From the NCBI RefSeq assembly GCF_013426205.1, contig NC_089424.1:3286001-3350000 (forward strand): a DNA stretch of 64,000 bases. Direction: 5' to 3'. Below the pieces are notes generated by a model that was not told the origin of the DNA, did not search any database, and was given only the letters and a program-made list of their open reading frames with translations. The stretch comes from Metarhizium brunneum (lineage: Eukaryota > Ascomycota > Sordariomycetes > Hypocreales > Clavicipitaceae). Positions 1 to 13,600 of the stretch are shown here, in pieces. Made by a program: the position numbers and the translations under genes. The stretch's first letter is position 1. The number at the start of each line of letters is the position of its first letter.

Positions 1-3000
1 ACAGCGTCATGGAAGATCAAGCGGAAATATCCCCAGACCCAAACCACAACAAATACAAAGCAGAGAAGCTGGCTAAACTCGACAACTTGCTCCTGGCTCA
101 GAAGCACGACTTGATCATCGTCCGAGATGCATCTCGAACCGTCAAGGGCCAGCAGGCAGATGCGGCTCCTGAGGATCAGCCTCCCAGCTCGGCCGCTGCC
201 TCCAGCCTTGGCACAATGCCAGCCGGTCAAACACAAACGCTGGCCCCAAGGCGTAGTGATTCACCAGCCGTCCCCGTTTTTCAAGGGGCATATTTGGATG
301 GGATGCGTGCCCAAGGGAGATTGTAGCCGTCAAGGCTTCTGCATTTGCCATTACGTTGCTGCCATTTGAATCGCAAGGGGGATACGGATGTGAACGGCCT
401 GTGTCGTCGACCCCCTATCTCCTTTTATCCCGCCCCTTTCTTTTTCACCTTTCATGTACTGTAATGCGGGCGTTGACTGGGCTTCCTTCCCCTGATAGGA
501 TCAGGTTTGGACGGTGCCATGGAAGCGAGATGCAGGGCCCGTTCGGCGTTCGAAAGTTGCTCCAGTGGACACAAGAACAACGAGCGGCATTTGTCGCTGT
601 GATTTCTTGGGCAGACTGCTCAAGTAGTTTAGTAATAAATTGGCAGCGTTGATTTTCAAAAGGCCCTCCGTACTTATGTATTTACTCGACCTCGGTGATC
701 TTGGCATACACCCCCCTTGAGTGACAGGTCCGCCAGCCCTGTTGATGGCGACGGCCCGGGAGTCTGAATGGACCCCGGTTATTGCCCCCCTCGGCACTTC
801 TACAATGTGCATACCCAGGCATGTATTCATGGGCGTGTCCCGTTGTTTGATATCAATTACCTAAAGTGGATCGATACAATAAAAATATCACTTGTCAGGC
901 AGGGACGAGGGTTCCTCCCGAGGACGCTCGAGTCGGACATCGATCGATATCGGTGTGGGAGACCGTGGCCATGCCTCGGTCAACAGTCTTGGCGTACGGC
1001 AATTGGATCAGGATGCCGGACGGAGCGGGTTTACGAAGGGGGTCAGTCCTTGCAGGAACCTGAAGCTGCAGTCTTGGCTGGGGCTTGAATCGAAGAAGCC
1101 TTGGGTGTCTGGTTGCATTGACTGCCAAGCATCAATTGCCCGGTGCTATCCACTCCCCACGATAGTCGATGACTCGATATCCCGTATAATATTCAAAGCT
1201 CCGTAATGCCACCTCCGTAGACCACTCTTTTTGTCGGGGCACTCGCTTTTGGAAGTTGCTCGCGATTTGGGTTTGCACGGGAACAGTCAGGCGGTAGCAC
1301 ATCCACCCTCGGAGGGACACGAGGCTCTGCTGTGCAGGGCTCCAGGGCCGACCTGGGACACGGCACGGGATCACTTGGTACCGTTGACGCCTTGTAGCCA
1401 AAGGCGTCTGGTCGCAAAACCCTCTTTGTGGTGTGCACAGACCGGAATCTGCGAAGCCCTCAACACAATCCAGATGGGAATTTTCTACACCAATCGCGGC
1501 CCTGGCGCTCTATTGTGCGAGTGACGTGATTGCATGTATGTACGGCCGACGGCCGCGCGCCGCCGCGTGAGCACAATTGTAACGTCACTACGCGGTATAC
1601 CGAGTGCTTGCACAGACAGTAGTACTATGCAGCCGCTGCAACCCGAACAACTCCCACCACTTGACATCCTTGAACATTGGCAGGGGTGAGTCCCAGTTGC
1701 CCTGCCATACCAAGCACTATACATAGTCGAGTTGTCTCTGAATAGGCCTAGGCAGAGACTCACAGCCGATAGACAGCCTTGGCAGTTCGTTCCCTCTGCG
1801 TCTTGATATCATCCCACACACTATGAGCCAGGAACTTATTATTAGACGCTGACGTACCCCGAAGCACGTTTTGCCAGCACCAGCATTATTTACGCACAGC
1901 CATGCCGAACAAAAGTCCTTTGGCAATCATGAAACGGCCTTGTGCGGCAGGACACATGCGAGTCATTTTGACAGAGCTCGACTTCGACTTCGATACGGCA
2001 ACAGCAGGGCAAATCACCCAGAATCGAGGACCGCCAAGTCCTGATAAGCGTACGGCGAGTCCTGGACTGCCGGAGGCGGAGAACGGCCCTGTGCGTAACC
2101 AAAGTCCCTTGCAGCTGCCTTCTCGGTTCCAATTGAGGCAAGGTCGGCGCGAGTCTGGCGGTACACCACGTTGGCATTTGGCCTCAATGCTGCTTGATTT
2201 AGGCCTGGCTCTCCCAGCACCCAACAGTGTGGATGGCCCGCCTCGCCCGCTTGTCTTCTCCGCCTCGGAAACCCGTGCTTGTGCTTGCATGTGGGGACAA
2301 GAGCCGACATATCGTGGGCAAAGCGTATTTGGACACAGGCCAGCTGGTTCCATCCTGCTGTCGCGAGCCAGGTTTTGGCCTCCAACCTCAGGAGGCGCGG
2401 AGAACGACTGTGTCCCCGGAACGCTCGAGTTTTTCGGGACTTCATTCTTTCGGTACCGGGGGAGAGGGGAGCCGTTGGAGAAACTGGCCTACACCTTGTC
2501 CAACTGCGGAGACGAGGGCATCTTTGGTTAGTCAATTAAGTGTTTTTTTGCCTTGCCCAGTAATCGCCTTCCTCCTAGTGTGCACACATTACCCAAGACA
2601 TACAGAACGAACTGCTGCAGGAACCTCTAGTTCGGGGGACAGCCGGATCACCACATCAACTTCACCGGCATCTACCGTCTGCCCACCGATGGTCAGTAAT
2701 CAAGCTCTTGCTAGTATCGCGATAGGGAAGTGACAAAGCTCGCTTGGAGAACGACACGCGGGACCCACATGGCGCAATCTTCTTCCCGGATTTAAGTAAT
2801 CATGATTGTAGTTTGATGTCCGGAGCATTATATGATCGTCAACACCTGTGGGCTTTTCTCAATGCTCGTTTCTTTCATTCGCTCGAGACGCGGATGCGTG
2901 CTTTTTGTTGGCTTGTAAAGCAGGCGAAGCAGGCGAAACAGAGCCAAAGAGGAATGGACTCCGAGGCAACGTGACTTGAATCGACCGATACTGCCAACTA

Positions 3001-6000
3001 GTGACTGGAGCATTGAATGGTGGGAGGTTAAAGGGGGGAAGACCAGATGAAGGCTGGGATTCTTTTTTCGAGAGATTGTTCAGGAAACTCTTTGCAGATC
3101 ATTATCCAGGGTTTTGTCGCGACAAGTCCATGTGGCCCGTTTGTGGTGTCTGTATGTACTGTCCTCGTCTACTTCTCCCTTGCCCGTGGTGACCAGAGGA
3201 TTATAGGCACATTAGGCTGTAGTTTCCAGTGATGCGTACGATACAGCCAATGGAGGTGTCTCGATTCGGCATTGCAGCCACGCCTGGTGGCCATGAAACC
3301 GCCAGACTTGTTGTTTCTGTGTGTGTGTATTCTCGACCACCAGGTGGTTGCGGGAGGGGCGTGTCCGAATCATTGGAGAAGACAACCACACGGACTGGGT
3401 GCGATTTGCAACTAATGTCGAGCTAGTTTGGTGGAGATGGGGGTGAGCCCAGTCAGCAAATGGCTGGGGATCGACCCCAGGCGTGCAGTTACGTACGCGA
3501 ACGAGAGGCACATGAGTGCAGACAGCGTCGAATGGCGGGCGTCCTGGGGTGTCGTGAGGCTACGGAGACCAGTGGTGCCAAGCACCGGATAACCCTCGGT
3601 CGATAATGGCTGGTGTGCCCCAACCCTTGGCCACGATGTCTCATTGTTGATAGGATGCCGCACTTGCGCCTGACATTGAGGATAGGCCCGTTGATGGCAT
3701 CATGTGCAGCGTCAAAAATGCCGACGTTGTGAGATATTGTCAATATCAGCGACGATGGGAGGAGACACGGGGACAGAGCGAAGTCGCCCGTGAAGCTGTC
3801 TCAATGAGGTCATCAGTGGTCCGAAAGCGTCGACGTCGACAAACACACAGGATTGAGATCGTGGTCTAGTAGGGTTTAACCAGGCTGTGGAAGGGGAGCA
3901 ACCAAAGATGCCGAAGGCTGTTCCATGGTAGATCCTTCCGAAGGTTGCTGGCCTGTGACATTGAGGTTGCGAGTTTTCTCCGATGTCAATGTTCTCTTGT
4001 CTCTTTCCTTGCTTGCCTGGAGCAGAAGCATGGTTGCCGCCTTCCCCACCAACGCCGAACCAACAAAGTTGAACAAACCCACCACTCACAGCATTTCCAC
4101 GGCCTGCCTCGAATTCATCCGGCTACACCAGCACCAGCATTTCAACTTCACCTTCTCCTTGATACTGGTGCCAGCCGCTGCATGGGTCAAAGGGCATGGC
4201 TCCAGGAACAGCGGCCAACTAGCCACGGTGAACCAGTCATCTTTCATCGCCCGACCCGGCTTTGGATTCGAACGGTTCAACGCTTGGCACTATCCCTGCT
4301 ACCCGTTTCATGCCCAATCATGCCACGAGTCACCCCTCGAGCCGGACAGTGTGTTCCTTGTACTATCCTCCTTCAATTTTCATCTACCGCCTCTTGTTCT
4401 CGATGACGTGCGTCCGAAACAGCTGGATCAAAACTTTATATTGCACCACGGCTATTGACGACCTCCACATTCTACAATCTGGCCATGTGTGAGTTGGCTG
4501 ATCCGCCGGCATGTCTCGGCCGATGGCGACGCCGCTCGACCAGCTACACCTCAACCTAGATTAGTAAGTTGTTACAGACCACCAGTTCTCCCCGATCCCC
4601 AGTGAAGGGGCACGGAGTCTTGCTAACCAGGGCAGTGCTTGTCCATGATGTCGATTTAGCTTCTGATGCGACTTGTATTACATCTAGACCTGGCGGTGAT
4701 TACAGAGCCCTGCGAGCCCACCGCGTTATACACCCGGCCGGTCACTCTGCGGCGTCCTTGTTGGGACTTTTCCCTGCTCATGCCCGGTGATGACCTTGCT
4801 TGCCGCCTCGGAGTATTGTACCAAAGCGGACTCCAAATGCTGCTCTATTGGCACTGCCCCATCTAGGAATCCCCCCACTTGGAAACATCACTTATCAGCA
4901 AATCAGCCACAGCAACAACTCTAATCGACATTGGGAATGGCAACAGCCAACAGGAAGCACAAACCGCGTTTGGACCATCAAACAGCCTTGCCCTAGGCCG
5001 GTACTGCCACCATTCGTATGTACACTCGACGGGCGAAAGGCACATACTCCCAAGGCACAGCAAAAAGTGGCGCCGCTTGCTCCATCTTTCAATCGAGTGG
5101 CCCATGCCATCTTCATATTTCGTTTCATCGAGCTCTTGACATGTTTTGCGTGCAAGGTGGTCATGGCTCAGCCCTCTCCTCGTGGGGTTGAACTTCGTAA
5201 TACTTTGCGCCAGGTCGCGGAACGGCGAGCTCGTCAGCTGGCCAAACTCGAGGAGTCCTCGTAATCAGTTCCCCCGCCTCTGATGTCAGTCCGTCGCGCT
5301 CACCCTACAGAAGGTAGGCGCCACAGCCAGGTCAGGAATCAGCATCGACAGCCAATTAGCGCCCGGCTTGAGACTTGAAAGGGATGTTGGTCGATCCAAG
5401 CGTTAGAAGTCTCAGCCGACTGGTTTTCTGGAAAACGCCTCCGCTAACCCCAGTCACGCCAAGTCTTGGGGTGCGTGCGTTTGTTCCTGAAGCTTCTCCA
5501 ACACGTCAATCTAGCTTATGTATGTACACCTGTACATACACATGCACGGAGTAAATATGCCAGTCAGGTGTGCACTCCGTTTCCTTTCCACTGATGCCGA
5601 GTTTATAGCTCAATATGCCTCTTTTCGCTAATGGAGCTCGTTTGGAGCTGGAACCTTTTTGTCCCATGCCCGGCCATGGCACTTTGAAGGGCTCGGGGCA
5701 TGGGCATGGGCCTAATTCCATCCCCAAAGCACACCATTATCTTGCATCTTCCGCATTATGCGAGATAGTGCAGTCTCTCAGTAATATCAAGACTTGTTTG
5801 CTTTTGACCCTTGCCTCACCTCAGCTGGCCTCTGACAGCCTGTCACATTCACCAAGGAGCGTTGCCTATAGAGGGGTGTCATCCGAAGTAGCGGCGTGCT
5901 GTTCGGAGCTGCAGAGCTGCAGCCATCCGAGGCCGGGGAGATCGATATGGGGACTCACCAGGAACCAACCGTCAACATGATCCGACCCCACACTCCTTAT

Positions 6001-7552
6001 TAGTGCACAATCACCAGTTTGATCTGAGCTTGTGAGAGATTCGTCGTGCTAAAAGAACTAAACGAAACAGAGCATCTCGTGATGCCCAAGAAGTTCGCTA
6101 ACTGTAGAAGGGACGTTATCGGAACCTCGTCAGTGCAAATCAGTGTCGAGGCACATGCCTTTTAATCAGGCACAACAAGAGCTGGGATGGCGCATCATCT
6201 TACGGCGAATATGCCGTGTTCGACTCCGCAGGCTCCCCGGCTCACGCTGCTGTGCGAGCGAGCTTGCATAGGCGTCTACTACTACCTCTTGGCGAGTCCA
6301 AGGCATGACGGCCCTTGATAGGGAACGAGTACAGCACCTATTGGGCAAGTCCGCAGTCAACACAGCAAGCACGTCATCAAAACTAGCCCTGGCCGATATA
6401 TGCATTTTACGAGAAGCCAATGCTGATGGGGATGTCTGTCATCAAGTTCGATTTGAATTCACCGCCTGAGGTGTTGTCTCCGTACACCACCCCATCACCT
6501 CTGGCGCGTATGTATGTACTGTATGGTTCAAGTAAGCGGTGACAAGGCTTGCATAATGGTGCTCTGCAGTTCCGAGTACATGCAGCATTGCTCTCTATTA
6601 GTTGTTACACAGCCAAGCTCGTGACGCTGCGGGGTCCCTGCGCGATAAGGCCCGCCCGCTTCGGCCATACCCGCCGCCAGCGAAGCCGCCCGTTGATGGC
6701 ACGTCGCCTGAAGCGAGATTTGAGGCAGAACGTAATACGAAGCACAATGAAATTATGTTGCCATTGCCTACCGATATTGCGGTGACGGGTCTGGCTATGG
6801 ACTAAGGGGTACGGAGTACAGGCCTACACAGATTGAGGCATTGGGTACGGAGTACAGACAAGAGGCACGCACTTGACCAGGCCCCTAAGTGAGTCGATAT
6901 GGGACCATCAAGAAAGAAATAGAGAAAACTACAAGTTAAGTGAGTGCTTATATACATCGTCTCTCTGTAAGGAAATTGGTGGGCGCAAGGGTAAAAAAAT
7001 AATTTGATAGGTATCATTCCATTGTGTATTTGCTTTCGCGCATCGTGTCAACGTAAACTAAACCAAAATGCTGGCGGTGGCTAAAAATACATGCCCAGAT
7101 TCACTGCCTTTTCTCCTGTTCCACATGAAAACTTCGCTCACCCTCCTAGATGCCATGATTTGCGGACATTCAATGAAAACAAAACCTCGACGCAAAATAG
7201 TTCGCCAAATAAACAGATGCCGCATATGCTCTCATTTCGATGTGTTGTTGGAGCGCGTCGCCGCCAATGCTTATTCTCATCTCTCGTCCAGACCTCCGCC
7301 CCCAGAAAAAGGTGTTAAAAAAAGGGTTAAAAAGTTAAATAAAAACAATGCCACAAGATTGCTACGTAAAGTTTCTAGTGCAGATGGGGTATTCCTCAAA
7401 CTCCAGTGTTCCTTCTCCAGATTTCTGTCCCTTTAATCATTTTTTTCTTTTTCTTTTTTCTTTTCTTTGGACTAGGTATACTTTGGTTTTGTCCATATTT
7501 CTTCTGCATCATGTGGGCGCTGAGTGTACGAGGCAGGACCTACAGTGGAGCC
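1..7552. other. Gene-poor region, no supported gene
   Basis: No reading frame here shows a recognisable domain, and none could be extended into a spliced gene with good splice sites. The longest frames (1902-2531 plus, 3925-4458 plus, 4800-5264 plus) have mixed composition like random translation. Two copies of the 12-mer GTACGGAGTACA lie at 6809-6820 and 6845-6856. A short CDS or a non-coding RNA cannot be excluded. The frame at 9-326 could be the end of a gene entering from the left, but nothing identifies it. Confidence 0.5.
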
Positions 7553-10250
7553 TCAAAACATGATCCACTCGGCCTCAGCTCCAGGTCCGCCAAAGCACTT
7601 TGCCCAATTGAACGGTCCCCGGCAACCGGCCATCTTAGCCGGGCCGGACCTGTGACGCAAGTCGGGTGTGGCGGCATTGAACTCACCGGCCCACAGTTTC
7701 TCCAGAATGTCCAGGGCCGACAGATTGTTCATGTAACCAGACCGGGCCATGATGTCGCGGCATTTGGTTCGCACAATGTTTTGCTGTAATTCATTGACGC
7801 ACTCAGAACCCGCGACGAACAATGGCCAAAGGAGAAATTTCTCGGCCGTGCTGCCGGCGTCGAGGCTGGTGGCGTAGTAGACAACTTGACTGACTAGGTT
7901 CTGGAAGTTTGTGTGGCTGGATGGCGTGCTCGGACCCGCAAGGCGCTCGGTGTAGAGGAGGGCGGCATAGCGGAAGGCCTCTGACAGAGATCCAAGATCT
8001 CGAACCTGGGATGGGCAGGGAGATCCCGGCAACGATGCCGCAACTGCAGCTGCGTCAAACTGCCAGTTCTGCAACGCCAGTCGTGCATCTTTCCATTCGC
8101 GCCAGAATAGTGATCGACTGTCATCAAATGCGGCAGATGTGCACATGGCAGAGGCGAGAATCTCATCGTCATTAAGTGTCGTACCAAATCCGTTGCCGTC
8201 AAAGCGGTGCGCGGGTATCGGGTACATGTCACTGAGCTGTTGTGACTGTTGGTGTTGTGGTTGCTGCTGCGCGTGTTGGTTTTGTTGCATGTGAACACTG
8301 CCCACGCTGGTGATACCGGCACCGTATGGGTGTCCAACCGGCGATCTAACCATCCGATGAGTTGGTGCAGTGTCAGCACTTGGTCGACGAGAAGATGCCA
8401 TGTTTTGTACGGGGCGATGTTGCGAAAGTAGATTCAATCTACCGAGCTTGCTAATCGTCTTGAATAATTCCCTGTCGCAGCCCACAAGGTTTTCTGCTCC
8501 GAGGGGCAACAGCGGTAACCCATCATCCACGGCTGGGGCAAGCTGGGCCTCGCGGTCGTTGATGCTTGCCGAGATGGCGTCAAAATAGGTAAACAGTGCT
8601 TCGATCCATGCCGAGCCCCTGGAATGGCCAAACTGTTCTGTTCGCATGGACAAGATCTTCTTCACACCAGCAAATTGGGTGTGGAACTTGGCCACGCCAG
8701 ACTCTACCATGCGATAGTGGCAGAGAAGAAGGATAGTGGCTAGGACAGAGTCGTGTGTAGATTTAAGCGGATCATTCAGATGCTCATTGAGAAGGTTGAC
8801 CGCCAAATTTCGGTGCTGAAACTCTTCGGCCAATGAAGGATCATCTGGCTGGCGATCACCGAGACTGTCGATGGCATTCTTTTCCGTCGTGAGCTTCTCA
8901 AGCAGTTCCTGCGTATCTTGCCCAAGACTCAGTTTTCTCTTCATTCGCAGATTGCAAGCCGATAGGGCGCAGATAGCATGCTGAAGGCTTTGGCTGTGAA
9001 CCGCCAGCTGAAGAATATGATCCCGAAAAGGGTTATGTGGCCCATCAATATATACCATGGAAGGCGCAATAGTGTTTTTGTAATAGTCCATGAAAAATGG
9101 CATCCTCGCTGCGAGGTCCGGGCTAACTCGCAAAGGGTCAGGTTCTCGAAGCGTGGTAGGCCACCTGTTGGACGTGTGTTCGGATTGCGGTGACTGAAGT
9201 TCTTCTTCGCGTTGATGCGAAGATGATGTCCAGCTATTGGCAACAGGGCTGCAACTTGAATTGTATACGTCGATTTGTGGAACACCTGCTGCCTCATTAG
9301 AACGGGAAGGCTGGACAAGGCGCCATGTGATGCTCACTGAGGCTGTCACACTCCCGCATCAGCTTTTGGCTCAGGTGTGTGTCGAATGGGTCCAAGTGAG
9401 AGTTGATACTCGAGCTATGTTCTGATGCGGCGTATACCAAGCCAGGACACGACGTTGGCACACGAGTGTGGTCTAGGACTAGTCCTGAAGGAGGACTTTG
9501 GGAGACGGGAGAGTGCTGGTTTCTCCCGTATCCATCATAAATTACAGATGATCCACTACCAAAGGGCATTTCATCGCGAGAATATGTTTGGCTAAGAGGG
9601 GAAAGATAGTCCACATCGCTTACAGAGTCGACTGATGACGATAAGCCATCTGTAATAAGAGGCAGGGGAAATTTGGAGTATTTTGGCGTCGCGTCTGGCG
9701 AATGTACAAGTCCACTGGAGTAATGAATATTGCCCCAGCCATGTTGAGGAACAGTTGCTGTGCCGTTCTCAGGGTGGGACATGGAAAGATAGTCGTATCC
9801 AGGTCCAGGATATGAGTTTGCTGGAGTTGAGACGGAATGCGTCACTGACGGGATATCGATAGGCCCTCGGTGTCTGCGGGCCTCTTCCTGCTCTGCCCAG
9901 TGAGCGGCCATAACAGCCGCCGTCGAGTTGGCACGGCCTCGAGTCACGGGGGATTTCTTGGGCTCTCTAGATACTGGAGGAGCCTTGGCGATGGGAAGAG
10001 AAAGTCCTCGAAGCTTGCCTCTGCTAGCAACTCCAACTCCCCAGGTGAGCTGAGTCTTATATCCGGAGCATTCATTTCCAATTTCGAGACATTGAGAGCA
10101 GTATGGCCGTCGGCGATCACACTTGACATTTCGTTTCGAGCAAGTGAAGCAGTCATCCGCAGCACCTCCAGCTGGAGCACGTCTTCTGCGCTTGCGCACT
10201 GCGGCTGCGTCTTTGACTGAGACTGTTTGTTGGGAGAGAGGAGCTGTCAT
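7553..10250 (-). CDS. Zn2Cys6 transcription factor, moc3-like
   Basis: Nuclear DNA-binding regulator of 881 aa in two exons: 10250-9338 and 9285-7553. The 52-bp intron 9286-9337 (GTGAGC...GCAG, CTAAT branch site) restores the frame exactly. The start is the ATG at 10250; the frame extends upstream only through a GTG. Cys34, 37, 44, 51, 54 and 61 form CX2CX6CX6CX2CX6C, preceded by a basic run (RKRRRR). After the cluster comes the segment LTWGVGVASRGKLRG, which I recognise from the fungal group annotated as moc3-like. Exon 2 has a Gln/His-rich stretch followed by a helical region of the fungal transcription factor type. Target genes cannot be read from the sequence. It is flanked by long empty stretches on both sides, which is common for developmental regulators, but that role is inference. 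Confidence 0.9.
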
Positions 10251-10689
10251 GGTCACAAGCCAAACCTCGGGTTTTTGTCTTCTTAACACGAGTAAGAGGC
10301 CTGGTGTTGTGTTTCGATAGTGCTTTGTACGAATATATTGATAACGAGCGAAGTAGCAGGGCGTACGATGAGAGTAGTTGCGGCCGAGGTGGAACCACGG
10401 GGCAAGTGTGTAGAGATGTTGAAAGGACGTGAGGTGAAGGATGGTAGAGAGGAAAGGAAGTGGAAGAGGAGGAGGCAGAGGGTGAGGGTGAGGGTGAGTA
10501 AGAGGAAGATTTGCAAGTATAAAGAGTCCAAGTCTATGTGCAAATGAAATACACCGGCTGATGCAGATGTTGTATGCAGAGAAAGGAACTGGGTGGTAAC
10601 ACGGTTATGTATATTAAGAGACTCGGATAGTTGAGAGCCCAGGACTGACTGATAGGGAGTGACAGTGATGGTCAGGGCCACAAGGAGCG

Positions 10690-13600
10690 GCGGTAGGAGA
10701 GGTGCTCGCGCCTTGAAGCAAGCTGACCAGGGTCTATCTGCATTTCTCCATACATCCCATCGAGAAACTAGCCAGGGTGTGTGCTCGTAGACGATGGGAT
10801 GCTCGGTACTACTTCATGGTCCTCTGTGGTCCCCCGTGGCCCTGTGTAAAGTGGGAGCGAGTAACCCGGTGGTGTGGTGTCCCTGTAGGCTGTTGTCGTA
10901 CTGTTCCACAAACATCTGCACCCTACATGGGACGGAGGGTTGGTTATCTGGAGAAAAGTGGGATGGGATGGGCGTGCCCGGCGAGCCTGGTCTCGACGAC
11001 ACATCGGCGTGAAGGTAGCAACCGTGAGGAGATCAGCGGGGACCGTCGCAAGGATGGGACCCCCCGGGGGTGGGGGGGGGGGTGTCTGCTGGGCCTCCCC
11101 TTGGACTCCCCGGCTAACGATATTGGGGGGTGAACAAGACAGCGACGGATAGCCTGGGCGAAGAGGCGAAAGATGCTAAAGAAGCCTCTCCTTTTTACGA
11201 CCAGCCAGTCGCCTACCAGAGAAGGGGACATTTGTCGTAGGCCGCGACTTGTCCAAGATGCCGCTGGCCAGGGTTGCCATCTCAAAAGTTGTGTCGCACA
11301 TACAATCATCCGTACAGCAAGGCACTTTCGACGCATTGTCGTCTGTGGAGTTTCTTTAGCAGGTTGGCTCAAGCTGAGTCCGGTCAGATATGAGCAACGC
11401 ATGCAATGCACGTGAAGCTGCCCCGCGTGCGAGTGGTGTCTTTAAGCATGTCTCAATGCGAAGAAACCTGCTTGCCCAGGCGAGCGAGGCCAGTGAGTAC
11501 ATGTCACACAAGATAACTGTAGCTGCTCCGCATGCCTAGATCCTCTGCAGATTGTGACTTCCCAGAGCCGTGGAGGGGCCGAGAGAAAGGTCGACCGGTG
11601 GTTGTTCGCCGTGCATTAATTGACATTTGGGCTCTGCGCGTTCGCGGGGTGAGGTACATATGTACCACCAGTCCGTTCTGCCCGGGTAATCGTAAAGACA
11701 GACACCCTGACAGGAATCGTCAAGATACCAGGCCGTGATTGGGGGAGAAGCTGATCGATGTTGCCGTCGGGTGTGGCAGATAGCAAAGCATGCGGGCATG
11801 CAGGGCGTGTCATGATGAATTTTTGGAGGCGGGATTTTTTTGGGGTCGAGTCGACCTGGAGGTTGGAGGGGCAAAGGGGGCCGTGGTTGTGAGAACTTGT
11901 GTCCCACAGAACCACAAGAACCATAGTGCCAGGCCGGACATGAAGTCCTGAACTGCTCCATGCCGGCCTGGCAGCTTGACCAGGTGTCCGTCAAGTGCCC
12001 GTCAACATTTGAAGTGTCAGCTCGACCTGGCGGGACTAGTCGCGGCACCTGTATCTGTTCAATGTTGCCTTTAGGAGGTGCGCCGACGGCGGTAATGGAG
12101 CCATGCCGCATCACGCCTTTCCCTCCGCCGCCCATCAACAGTGACACCTCGACCGAGAGCCAGCACTGAAAATATCACGAGGACCAGACCCTGCCAGTCG
12201 TCAGGGGGCCAGGTGGCAGTCAAAGCTCCGGTGGCAGTTGATCCGGCCAAGAAGGCAGATTGTTAGGCGAACATTGAAGGCAGTACAGTGAATACAACGC
12301 CGTTGAGGCCTCGGCCTCTCTGGTCCTTCGTCTCCCCAGTCCCCGAGGCTCTAGACCCCATCACCAGGCCAGCTGCACGAGGGCATCCCGTCTGGAGAGC
12401 AGACGGGCACGCGGGCGAGCACGCGAGCCTCTGTAGCTATGTTCCTTGCAGAGTACGCCTAGTGTCAGGCAGATGAAGAGACATTTAGTGGCAAAAGAAA
12501 TTCGGAGAGAGAAGAAGAAGCATAAAAACCGGCCCTAGCGAGACGAGACGCCCTTTGTCTCCGTCATGAAATTCAGGGTTTTGGGCCCATGAATGGGGGC
12601 CACATCACGAAAGGTATGGCGCGAATAGGATGACACTAAAGCTGCACCGGCACCTCTCCCAGTTTGCCTCTAGCGTCTTCCGAGTCTGCGTAGTGCTAGG
12701 TTCTTTTGTAAAGCCCACTTGGGCACCCACTCCGTGCAGGCGCTTCTGGGGAGGAGCCGCTAATTTGAGAGCGTTTTGATGCTTTTCAGATAGATAGGTA
12801 GAGTAGAGAGGCAGGGTGGATGGGAGAACAGAAAGAGAGGACAGGCCCAGCAAGACGCGATAGATTGGTGTTTGCCGAGACCCCATCGCTCATGTACATA
12901 GATAAATTAAAATGAAATATCCCGCAAATCTGGTATGTGTGGGGGAATCGCATCGGGTGCCATGTGCTTAGGACGGCTATTAGTACTACTATACCATCAG
13001 GTGCGGCGCTGCATTTGCTTTTTGTTTGCAGAAACTTAAGCTTAGCGTTCCATCGGCAAGTTGGAGGCCAATCACTAGACGAACAATCCAGCATGTTTGC
13101 CCAAATGATAACGCGAGCGGTCGCCCTGCCACTAAATGAATATACATAACACGGCACCCGTACATTAACAGGGGTAACTCCAAATGACCATATCCATGAT
13201 GTAACCATCATGCAGCTGTTTGAAATCACTCTTCTAGCGTGGAAGGACAATATGTATTTATACCTCTTTGCAGCATGTAGGTACAGAGAAGTAGAGATCC
13301 GGAATGACTTATTAGTACTTAAGTAGCGAACATGGCTGAGATGCTGCACCCACTTTGTTCTTATCATGCCTTGGGTGGATCACGAACAGCTTTTTCGCGT
13401 CGTAAACTGTGCGTTTCAGACTCGGCTTCGGAGAGAACTTTCGAGATCGATGTGGCGAGTCATGATTTCGTTTGGAATTCCTTTTTTGGTTGGCCCGGGA
13501 AATCGTTAATTTCGCGATTTCGATTGATGCATAGATATCCCGAGCACCGCTGCCTTCACCAGAGCCCTCACGGCAGAATTGGATGCAGAGGAAGGAAAAG

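Noticed and set aside
1902..2531. 209-aa plus-strand frame
   Set aside because: No domain; overlapping minus-strand frames of similar length indicate chance openness in GC-rich sequence.
3465..3485. GGGGATCGACCCC, T-arm-like hairpin
   Set aside because: The loop lacks the TTC core and no cloverleaf can be built.
3925..4458. 177-aa plus-strand frame
   Set aside because: Mixed composition and no recognisable motif; no splice partners found.
5164..5264. Short basic/helical ORF starting MAQPSPRGVEL
   Set aside because: Only 33 codons; the following sequence could not be joined into a gene with good splice sites.
10283..10681. 132-aa frame upstream of the Zn2Cys6 gene
   Set aside because: It arises from the CT-rich leader of the regulator; its composition is that of a pyrimidine tract.
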